Source: Alphaproteobacteria bacterium
GTDB lineage: Bacteria > Pseudomonadota > Alphaproteobacteria > Rs-D84
DNA length: 12,916 bases
NCBI GenBank assembly: GCA_017642625.1
Contig: JAGCOQ010000113.1
Location: 1-12,916 of the forward strand
Direction: 5' to 3'
Made by a program: the position numbers and the translations under genes. Below, in pieces: positions 6,307-12,916 of the stretch; positions within the stretch are counted from its first letter, which is position 1; every line of letters begins with the position of its first letter. Below the pieces are notes generated by a model. It was given only the letters and a program-made list of their open reading frames with translations. It was not told the DNA's origin and made no database searches.

Positions 6307-6315
6307 ATTATATCA
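6307..6315 (-). promoter_or_regulatory. Extended -10 element directly before the outer-membrane gene
   Basis: The minus strand reads TGATATAAT, with the -10 at plus 6307-6312 and seven bases to the ATG at 6299. The same nine bases occur at 1514-1522 before the small membrane protein gene. No -35 match is seen at 17 bases. The position predicts transcription starting at the start codon. Confidence 0.5.
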
Positions 6316-6341
6316 CAATTAACGACCAGATAAAAACGTTT

Positions 6342-8105
6342 TTATTCTTTGCAAATAAACCCGCCCGACTGCATTTTCCACAACCGCGCATATTCACCTT
6401 TTTTGCGCAAAAGTTGCGTGTGGGTGCCCTGCTCTATGATTTTGCCGGCTTCCAGCACAACAATTCTGTCCATATTGCGCAGTGTTGACAACCGGTGTGC
6501 AATCGCAATGGTCGTCCGTCCACGCGCCAACTTTTCAAAAGACGACTGAATTGCAATTTCAGTTTCACTGTCCAGCGCAGATGTCGCTTCGTCCAAAATC
6601 AAGATTGGTGCATTTTTCAAAAACGCGCGCGCAATCGCAATACGTTGACGCTGGCCACCGGACAATTTAATTCCCCTGTCGCCAACCATAGAATTATATT
6701 TCTTTTCCGTAGAGTTTATGAACTTATCCGCGGCGGCTTGGTGTGCGGCACGACGAATTTCCGCATCAGTTGACCCCGGCTTACCATACACAATATTTTC
6801 ACGCAATGTTCGATTAAACATTGTCGGATCTTGCGGAATAAATGATATGTTTTGACGCAATGAATCTTGGGTCACATCACGAATATCAATTCCATCAATT
6901 AATATCTGACCGCGCGTTGGTTCATAAAAGCGCATTAACAAATTCACAAGCGTTGTTTTACCCGCCCCCGATGAACCGACCAAACCGACACGTTCACCCG
7001 CCTTGATAACCAAATTCAAATCACGCAACACATATTTGTTTTTGTATTTAAAGTAAACATTTTTAAATTCAATACGACCACGCGACACGACCAACGGTTG
7101 CGCATTTTCAGCATCTACAACATCTACGGGTTGATTAAGTTCCTTGTATGCACGCGCAGCCGACGACAACATATCAACCATATCTGGAATATTACGAACG
7201 ATATAACCAATCAGTCCCATTATTGTCATATAGACACTGATTGTGAATACGATATCCGATATTTTGATATTTCCATTTGTGAATAACAAACAACAGATTA
7301 CCAACATAGCCGCATAAAAGACCTCCCACAAAATCATTGGCACCGCCCAAAACATACGTTGCATAAAGTTGGCATTTATACTGGTTTTAATTTGTTTCTT
7401 TCGTGGTTCTTTTAAATGTTCCCGTTCGCTTTTCGCACCGGCAAACAATTTCACGATATAATAATTTGATAGACTGTCCACCATGTGCCCAGCCAATCCG
7501 CTGTCTGCGGTGCTGGCATCTTGGGCGGTGCGGTTCATTGGTTTTACCATTGCCCATCCATATGCAAAACGCAAAACAAACGACAATGCGAACAACAGTG
7601 CGATATATTTATTTATCTGGAAAATCATTCCTGCATTAATACAAATAATTAACAAGACCGCGATTAGTCGCCAAAAATTATCAATAACACGAAAACCACG
7701 CGCGACATAGTTTATCTGCGAATAAACTTTGCCTGACATACCGCCCGTCCAAAACCGCATAGATTGTGCATGCACATAATCATTTAACACTTCGGAAATC
7801 TGATTATGAACAATGGGACGCCAACGCGCCGATAGCATACCACTGAATAAAATCGTCAAATCGATACAAACAAATATTATCAAAATCGCCAAAATTGTTG
7901 GCAACGCATGTTCCAACAATGTCATGCCCGCCGGCACTTCTGATTCAAATATCGCAACCGTCCAACGCTGTGAAATTGGCCAAAACAAATCTTGGGCACC
8001 AGTCAGCAAATAAACAATCGCCCATCCAATTAACAATGGCCAATGTCCGCGCACACCGTATTTAAAATAAAACCGCCACAATGATTTTGGTAATTTTGTT
8101 ATCAT
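6342..8105 (-). CDS. ABC exporter half-transporter (membrane domain fused to ATPase)
   Basis: This is an ABCB/MsbA-type half-transporter, expected to act as a homodimer in the inner membrane; its substrate cannot be read from sequence. From the ATG at 8105 it has 587 residues: six hydrophobic segments in the first 305 residues, then the nucleotide-binding domain. That domain has Walker A G-S-S-G-A-G-K-T-T (377-385), Q-loop Gln425, signature L-S-G-G-Q (481-485), Walker B L-I-L-D-E with Asp505 and Glu506, and H-loop His537, so the ATPase looks intact. The frame extends upstream to 8168 inside the PBP gene, but AGGG eight bases before 8105 and the family's usual length favour the shorter form. 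It starts 16 bases after the PBP stop, so the two are surely co-transcribed. This neighbour suggests an envelope substrate such as a lipid or wall-related molecule, which is only an inference. Confidence 0.88.
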   Translation of the reverse strand: MITKLPKSLWRFYFKYGVRGHWPLLIGWAIVYLLTGAQDLFWPISQRWTVAIFESEVPAGMTLLEHALPTILAILIIFVCIDLTILFSGMLSARWRPIVHNQISEVLNDYVHAQSMRFWTGGMSGKVYSQINYVARGFRVIDNFWRLIAVLLIICINAGMIFQINKYIALLFALSFVLRFAYGWAMVKPMNRTAQDASTADSGLAGHMVDSLSNYYIVKLFAGAKSEREHLKEPRKKQIKTSINANFMQRMFWAVPMILWEVFYAAMLVICCLLFTNGNIKISDIVFTISVYMTIMGLIGYIVRNIPDMVDMLSSAARAYKELNQPVDVVDAENAQPLVVSRGRIEFKNVYFKYKNKYVLRDLNLVIKAGERVGLVGSSGAGKTTLVNLLMRFYEPTRGQILIDGIDIRDVTQDSLRQNISFIPQDPTMFNRTLRENIVYGKPGSTDAEIRRAAHQAAADKFINSTEKKYNSMVGDRGIKLSGGQRQRIAIARAFLKNAPILILDEATSALDSETEIAIQSSFEKLARGRTTIAIAHRLSTLRNMDRIVVLEAGKIIEQGTHTQLLRKKGEYARLWKMQSGGFICKE

Positions 8106-8121
8106 AACTTCGCCCTGTTTT

Positions 8122-9891
8122 TTATTTTGCAACAATATCATGGAATATTTCCGCTGGGATTGTGCCACCAGTTATCTTAGATGACATTGGTGTGAAATCG
8201 TCGTTGCCCAACCACACACCAATAATTAAATTATTTGTCGCACCAACAAACCATGCATCACGATTATTATTACTGGTGCCAGTTTTGCCCCCCAACACAT
8301 TTGGTGCCATTGCGCGATGTCCGGTTCCACCAACCGCCACAACATCTGACAATAATTCCGTCATATATGAAACAGTATCCGGCGACAAAATTGTAATCGG
8401 TTCAGACGGATTACGTTCATAAACAATATTGCCCGACGCATCTGTTATTTTAGTTATTGAATAAGGTCGCACCGATTCGCCATTGTTCCAAATTACCGCA
8501 TAAATATTCGTTAAATCCAACAGCGACATTTCCGATGCACCCAACACAGTTGAATATTCACGACGCAATTTTGTGCCAACACCTAAACGTCCCGCCATAT
8601 TTAACACCGAATCGATTCCAAAAGTCTCGGTCAATTTTAATGGCACAGAATTAACGCTTTTTGCAAACGCAGTTGCCAACGATATATCACCATAATAACG
8701 TTCGTTGTAATTTTTAGGATTGTAATCACCAATTGCAAATTGCGAATCGTTTACATACGAATCGGGGCGCATACCTTTTTCCAATGCAACCAAATAAACA
8801 ACAGGCTTGAATGCAGACCCCGGTTGACGCGTCGCCAACACACGATTGAATTGACTTGTTTGATAATCCGCCCCACCCGACATAGCACGAATCGCACCAT
8901 CATATTCCATCGCGACAACGGCACCTTGGTATTGTTCAACCTTGTTCGCTAAAACACGCGCCACATGTTCTTGCAAACCCATATCCATTGTCGTGTAAAC
9001 ATACAGATCCGTATTAAATGTTCCAATACGTGATCCAACTTCGTCCAACACAAAGTCCGTCCAATACCGATATTTGTTTGTGTCGGGTGCCGGTGTTGCC
9101 GGTGCCAATTCACGCGCAGCCGCACGCGCTTGATTAATATCGATATATCCTTGGCGCACCATTTCAGTTAATATCGTTCGCGCACGTGTAATATTTTTTT
9201 CCGGATTTTTTAATGGACTATATGTCGTTGGTGCCTTTAACATAGCCGCAATCTGTGCCGCTTGGGCCAAAGATAATTTTGTTGCGGGCACTTGGAACAT
9301 TACACGTGATGCGGCATCAATACCGCGCATACCACCAACCAGCGACACACGATTCATATACAAATCCAAAACTTGATTTTTGTTAAATCTATTTTCCAAC
9401 CAATGCGATAAAATTAATTCTTGGACTTTTCGTGAAATCTTTTTGTCGCGCGACAGGAAAATATTCTTTGCGGTCTGTTGTGTAATTGATGATCCGCCCG
9501 CCGCAAAATGTCCACGAAACAGATTTACCACCAACGCACGCGTGGTGCCACGCATATCAATGGGGCCATGTTTAAAAAATCTTTTGTCTTCTATTGCGAC
9601 AATCGCTTGCCATACATATGGCGGCAAAGTTTCAACGGATACAGGTGCGCCCATTATGCGCCCAGATGAACGAATTTCATTTCCATTTTTATCCATGAAC
9701 ATAACTGCCGCAGGCCGCGTTTCGTGCAATATTGCGTCCAAGGACGGCATACGCAAATAAATCACCGCAATATAGCCAGCGATAAAAACAACGCCGATTA
9801 AAATCAAATTAAAAAGATAGACCAACATCCGTCGCTTAAAAGATGGATGTGATTTTTCTTTCTTTTCTAAATCGTTCGACTTACGTGGCAA
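8122..9891 (-). CDS. Class A penicillin-binding protein (transglycosylase/transpeptidase)
   Basis: Class A PBPs polymerise lipid II into glycan strands and cross-link them in the periplasm. The 589-residue product has a basic head, a transmembrane anchor (about 22-46), a GT51 glycosyltransferase with catalytic-type Glu101 in E-D-K-R-F-F and G-G-S-S-I-T-Q-Q-T-A-K-N, and R-K-V-Q-E (Glu158). The transpeptidase has Ser359-x-x-Lys362 (G-S-A-F-K-P), Ser412-V-Asn414 and Lys536-T-G-T. All catalytic motifs are present; the GT motif reads K-H-G-P-I-D where H-x-G-x-D is common. The open frame runs to an ATG at 9963, but the TTG at 9891 is chosen because GGAAGGGA sits eight bases before it and a TGCTATAAT promoter element lies inside the extra 24 codons. 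It is the first gene of a PBP-ABC exporter pair. It could be called a PBP1A- or PBP2A-like protein; the subtype is uncertain. Confidence 0.93.
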   Translation of the reverse strand: MPRKSNDLEKKEKSHPSFKRRMLVYLFNLILIGVVFIAGYIAVIYLRMPSLDAILHETRPAAVMFMDKNGNEIRSSGRIMGAPVSVETLPPYVWQAIVAIEDKRFFKHGPIDMRGTTRALVVNLFRGHFAAGGSSITQQTAKNIFLSRDKKISRKVQELILSHWLENRFNKNQVLDLYMNRVSLVGGMRGIDAASRVMFQVPATKLSLAQAAQIAAMLKAPTTYSPLKNPEKNITRARTILTEMVRQGYIDINQARAAARELAPATPAPDTNKYRYWTDFVLDEVGSRIGTFNTDLYVYTTMDMGLQEHVARVLANKVEQYQGAVVAMEYDGAIRAMSGGADYQTSQFNRVLATRQPGSAFKPVVYLVALEKGMRPDSYVNDSQFAIGDYNPKNYNERYYGDISLATAFAKSVNSVPLKLTETFGIDSVLNMAGRLGVGTKLRREYSTVLGASEMSLLDLTNIYAVIWNNGESVRPYSITKITDASGNIVYERNPSEPITILSPDTVSYMTELLSDVVAVGGTGHRAMAPNVLGGKTGTSNNNRDAWFVGATNNLIIGVWLGNDDFTPMSSKITGGTIPAEIFHDIVAK

Positions 9892-9899
9892 AATCAGAT

Positions 9900-9907
9900 T
9901 CCCTTCC
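9900..9907 (-). promoter_or_regulatory. Ribosome-binding site that fixes the PBP start at TTG
   Basis: GGAAGGGA on the minus strand lies eight bases before the TTG at 9891. No comparable site precedes the upstream ATG at 9963, which supports the shorter reading. Confidence 0.6.
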
Positions 9908-9912
9908 GTTGA

Positions 9913-9921
9913 ATTATAGCA
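9913..9921 (-). promoter_or_regulatory. Extended -10 promoter of the PBP-ABC operon
   Basis: The minus strand reads TGCTATAAT, with TATAAT at plus 9913-9918. No -35 match stands out at 17 bases. Transcription would begin a few bases before the GGAAGGGA site. Confidence 0.55.
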
Positions 9922-9929
9922 CAAAATCC

Positions 9930-9959
9930 TTGCCAATGCATATTCTTTGTAATTATAAT
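9930..9959 (+). promoter_or_regulatory. Promoter of the 232-residue outer-membrane protein gene
   Basis: TTGCCA (9930-9935) and TATAAT (9954-9959) are 18 bases apart. The leader of about 20 bases contains AGGGGA before the ATG. It lies back to back with the PBP promoter. Confidence 0.6.
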
Positions 9960-9985
9960 TCACATTGTTTTTATAGGGGACAGAA

Positions 9986-10684
9986 ATGAAAAAAATATCT
10001 TTCTTGTTGTTGGGCGCACTGATTGCAACACCAACTTTTGCGAACGATTATGACGAATATGGAACGTATGACGAAGATTTAGAATCATACACGACATATG
10101 CTCCTGATTATGATGACACCCCCACGACCACATCATCTTATTCTTCTTCTGCGCGGGACACATATGCGGGATTTCGCATTCACCGCAACGAACATATTTA
10201 TTTCAAGTATGATGCCCATAATGCCAAGGATACAACGATTCGTGATGATAGTTTTGGATTCGGATTAAATATTGGCAACCGTTTAACCGACTATGTCAAA
10301 TTAGAATTCGAAACATCATATACGGGTGCATCATTGGAAAAACACGAAACAGATTTTGACTTTGATATTTGGTCAAACATGTTGAATGTTTATATCTATA
10401 AAAACTTTGGTGGCGCGGTCGAACCATACTTTGGTGTCGGATTGGGTGCAAGTGGCATTTGGGGTGATGTTAGCGGAAATCATGGCGACTTTTCCGCAAG
10501 TGATTTCGAATTGTCATTTGCTGCGATGGCTGGTATCAATTTCGCGCTTAATAAATACGTGGATTTGAATTTGGGTCTGCGATACATTGATTACGGCAAA
10601 TTAAATCACAAGGTTGCAACAACACATATTGATGCGACCGAAATATATATCGGTGCCGCGTATAAGTTTGGTTTGTTTGATTAA
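9986..10684 (+). CDS. Small outer-membrane beta-barrel protein with acidic N-terminal linker
   Basis: The 232-residue product starts at an ATG with a strong AGGGGA ribosome site. A Sec signal peptide (1-19, cleavage after T-F-A) is followed by a linker of about 38 residues very rich in Asp, Glu, Tyr, Thr and Ser. From about residue 58 the sequence resembles an eight-stranded OmpW/Opa-like surface barrel: Y-A-G-F-R-I, F-G-F-G-L-N-I-G, V-K-L-E-F-E-T-S-Y, V-E-P-Y-F-G-V-G-L-G-A-S, V-D-L-N-L-G-L-R-Y and I-Y-I-G-A-A-Y-K-F. The C-terminus is G-L-F-D, so the usual final Phe is followed by one Asp. A general 'porin family' or outer-membrane beta-barrel label is safe; ligand and role are unknown. It diverges from the PBP gene and converges on the autotransporter-like gene. 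Confidence 0.85.
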   Translation: MKKISFLLLGALIATPTFANDYDEYGTYDEDLESYTTYAPDYDDTPTTTSSYSSSARDTYAGFRIHRNEHIYFKYDAHNAKDTTIRDDSFGFGLNIGNRLTDYVKLEFETSYTGASLEKHETDFDFDIWSNMLNVYIYKNFGGAVEPYFGVGLGASGIWGDVSGNHGDFSASDFELSFAAMAGINFALNKYVDLNLGLRYIDYGKLNHKVATTHIDATEIYIGAAYKFGLFD

Positions 10685-10703
10685 TAAAAAACAATTAAAA
10701 AAC

Positions 10704-10728
10704 ACCGCCCAAATGGGCGGTATTTTTT
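10704..10728. terminator. Bidirectional terminator between two convergent outer-membrane genes
   Basis: Stem ACCGCCC/GGGCGGT with an AAAT loop has a T run on each strand. It ends the 9986 gene and overlaps the stop codon of the minus-strand gene. The core is shared with the terminators at 496 and 1772. Confidence 0.88.
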
Positions 10729-12916
10729 AGAAGCGGTATAACCCAGACAAACGAACTTTGTGCAACTGCAGGTCATAATTATACTGATAACGGTAATCCA
10801 AACCAACCTGGAATCCGGATGCTGACAGTAATTCGACACCACCGCCAATGTTCGCCCACAATGGGTCAATTTCTATGTCATATTTGGTATATGATTTCGC
10901 AGGACCAAACTTGAACTTAGCATAGTCAGGTGTTCCCAACACATCATATTCAACACCCGCCGATATGTATGGACGAATCTGGAACCAAGATGATGGATAG
11001 AAACGTTTCTGGGCAATCAAGGAATAACCCGGTGTCAATATCATATAACCATCAGATTCCAAATGCATATATTCGTCGCCACCGGCCTCTTCTTTGACCG
11101 AGAAGCCAAAGTTATAACCAACACGTGCATACAAGTTGCCGACAATGTATTGGTTCAACCAGTCATGCAAGAAGCCCCATTCGGAAATCACACTAAATGC
11201 AGTTCCTGAACCGTCAATGTGCGAAACGAAGTTCTGTTCACGCGACACATCTAACAAATGCAAATCCAAGAATGCATTTCCATACAAACGTGTCTTGACA
11301 CCCAAAATCTTCATCAAGTATGCACCAACACCGATATCGGTATCAGAAACATCATAACTGACATGACCATCAACACGTTTACCCGGTATATAAGTCAAAT
11401 CCATTGCATCAGTATCATCCGCCGACATATGAGAAATATGTCCAGCAACACCCAAGATTAATGTAGGAGAATTCTGACAATCAAATCCGCCAACGATACT
11501 GAACCGATCACCGTTTACATGTTTACCGTCGCTGGTATTCTGATAGAACAGACCATAATCTGCATCTAACCATGCTTTTTTCAAACTACGATGGCGATTC
11601 CAAATGAATTCGTCCAGCATATGGTCTTCGAAATCGCGGAAGAATGTGTGTTCTTCTAATGCGACACTGCCCGCCAAGTGTTCGATTTCACGTGGTTGGA
11701 CCAAACGGCTGAAACGAGCCAACGCAGTTCCATCACGATCCAACACATATTGTTCCATACGACCATACAATTCGTTTGCCAGATTTTCAAAGTTTGTTCC
11801 CTTGAACGCAACTGGTATTGCTTCTATTGGTGAACGATTATTGAACTTGGCATCCTTTAATCCGCCTTCGACCAAGTCATCCAATGCACCCGCAGAATCG
11901 TATTCACCGCCAGTGTGATCATCAACACGTGCAACAATCGGTTGAATCTTGAACACTTGAACCGGACCACCAAAGCGTGAATCAAACACGATATAGATAC
12001 TGTCGGTCACACCATCTTCGTCAACATCACGCACCGTCAGATATGCCGGCAAATTCATTTCTGTTTGACTTGCATCAGAGTTTTCTGCGATAGAAGAATC
12101 AAAGTATCTAAAGCACTTTGTTCCATCTGCATTGCAGAAATTAACATTCAAGTTGCGAATCTTGTCTGACAATTCAGCCAAGCCGTCTGAACTGTCTGAA
12201 TGCAACAACCATATTGCAGTTCCCGAATCCACCATATCAAATATATCGATACCGATTTGCGGATTGATTAACGAAGACCCCGACAATTCCGCACTGGCAT
12301 TGCCAACATTTGATACATTATAGATGAACTGACCATCCACAGAAATCAATGGTGCCGCATTTGTTGCCGCATTTGTTATCTGACCCAAAGTATTATCATT
12401 GGCCAATGATACAGTTGCCCAATAATTATATGTTGTCGCATTCATTACAACACCCGGATTTGGCAATATCGCAGCATGCAACATACTGTTATCGTCAAAT
12501 GTATAATTACCGCCAATGTGCATATGTTCCAAACCAACGAAATCAACGCCACCGGAAACATTGCCCCTGACATCAACATTTAACCAATTACCAGTTGGGT
12601 TTGCTTGGATACGCAAATCCTTGGCAAAGATACTGCCGTTAACAGTAACATCGCTGGATATAATCTTCATTACCGAAGAACCATATTGATTGATGCCGCC
12701 GACCGTCAAGTTGCCTGCGGTCAAGTTGTGATTAGTAGATGTGATATTGATATCACCCGCGCCCAATGTTCCAGCATAATTCTGATACAAAATACCAGTT
12801 GATGTTAACGCACCATTCACAGTCATATTCTTGGCTGTAATCTTGGATGTTCCAGCGGTATTCGAGAAAGAATCTGCGGTGATATTTCCTGCCTCAGATT
12901 TCAACACCAAATTACC
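10727..12916 (-). CDS. Autotransporter-like surface protein (N-terminal part outside window)
   Basis: The frame is open to the window edge, so the TTG at 12910 is not a real start; 729 residues of the C-terminal part are visible. The first 130 or so residues show repeating short strands and turns (M-T-V-N-G, L-T-V-G-G, V-T-V-N-G, V-R-G-N-V-S-G-G), as in a right-handed beta-helix passenger. A middle region contains a possible disulfide pair (F-C-N-A-D-G-T-K-C-F) and a calcium-loop-like D-V-D-E-D-G-V-T-D near residue 297. From about residue 445 (K-A-W-L-D-A-D-Y-G-L-F) the pattern is that of an autotransporter barrel, with G-F-x-C-x-N-S-P-T-L-I-L-G-V-A-G-H and a C-terminal G-L-Y-R-F. It would place the passenger outside the cell. 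Family membership is judged by pattern; adhesin activity is not shown. Confidence 0.8.
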   Translation of the reverse strand, partial: GNLVLKSEAGNITADSFSNTAGTSKITAKNMTVNGALTSTGILYQNYAGTLGAGDINITSTNHNLTAGNLTVGGINQYGSSVMKIISSDVTVNGSIFAKDLRIQANPTGNWLNVDVRGNVSGGVDFVGLEHMHIGGNYTFDDNSMLHAAILPNPGVVMNATTYNYWATVSLANDNTLGQITNAATNAAPLISVDGQFIYNVSNVGNASAELSGSSLINPQIGIDIFDMVDSGTAIWLLHSDSSDGLAELSDKIRNLNVNFCNADGTKCFRYFDSSIAENSDASQTEMNLPAYLTVRDVDEDGVTDSIYIVFDSRFGGPVQVFKIQPIVARVDDHTGGEYDSAGALDDLVEGGLKDAKFNNRSPIEAIPVAFKGTNFENLANELYGRMEQYVLDRDGTALARFSRLVQPREIEHLAGSVALEEHTFFRDFEDHMLDEFIWNRHRSLKKAWLDADYGLFYQNTSDGKHVNGDRFSIVGGFDCQNSPTLILGVAGHISHMSADDTDAMDLTYIPGKRVDGHVSYDVSDTDIGVGAYLMKILGVKTRLYGNAFLDLHLLDVSREQNFVSHIDGSGTAFSVISEWGFLHDWLNQYIVGNLYARVGYNFGFSVKEEAGGDEYMHLESDGYMILTPGYSLIAQKRFYPSSWFQIRPYISAGVEYDVLGTPDYAKFKFGPAKSYTKYDIEIDPLWANIGGGVELLSASGFQVGLDYRYQYNYDLQLHKVRLSGLYRF

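Noticed and set aside
6331..6344. Palindrome TAAAAACGTTTTTA between the ABC and outer-membrane genes as a terminator
   Set aside because: The stem is almost all A-T, the loop is absent and no clear T run follows, so it would be weak at best.
8106..8168. Upstream ATG codons at 8168 and 8141 for the ABC transporter
   Set aside because: They lie inside the PBP gene and lengthen the N-terminus without matching family features; AGGG precedes 8105.
9380..9760. 126-residue open frame on the plus strand inside the PBP gene
   Set aside because: It is antisense to conserved PBP motifs and has no initiation signals.
1..12916. CRISPR array, tRNA, rRNA, insertion sequence or prophage
   Set aside because: No regular spaced repeats, cloverleaf pattern, transposase or integrase motifs were seen on either strand by eye.

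Overview
The window looks like a piece of a moderately AT-rich Gram-negative genome, most likely an uncultured alphaproteobacterium of the host-associated, small-genome kind. The basis is inference: RNase III carries the GDRVLGL form of its signature often seen in alphaproteobacteria, lepB and rnc are adjacent as in that class, and several proteins are outer-membrane barrels with Sec signal peptides. No RNA gene, insertion sequence, phage gene or CRISPR array was seen. No stretch over 300 bases lacks a gene; the gaps hold promoters and terminators.

Layout. Bases 1-477 are the end of a gene with an OmpA-like peptidoglycan-binding domain, closed by a strong terminator. A C-rich patch and a promoter lead to a membrane-anchored protein with a C-terminal beta-solenoid of 20-21-residue rungs (628-1437). 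A small two-helix membrane protein follows (1550-1771) with its own promoter and terminator. On the minus strand, lepB, rnc and secG (3710 down to 1815) form one operon. Divergent from lepB is comM (3783-5306). The lepB-comM gap holds two overlapping divergent promoters, and comM appears to be leaderless. Convergent with comM is a minus-strand series: a class A penicillin-binding protein (9891-8122), an ABC exporter half-transporter (8105-6342) and an outer-membrane barrel protein (6299-5328). A second barrel gene (9986-10684) diverges from the PBP and converges on the 3' part of a large autotransporter-like protein (10727-12916), which is cut off by the window end.

Nearly every gene serves the envelope: export (SecG, signal peptidase I, ABC exporter), wall synthesis and attachment (PBP, OmpA domain), and surface proteins. 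Only RNase III and ComM fall outside that theme. I see no complete new defence or mobile system. The points most worth a second look are the solenoid membrane protein, an Asp-to-Asn change at a metal-binding position of RNase III, two candidate leaderless genes, the palindromic lepB-comM promoter region, and a repeated terminator core.
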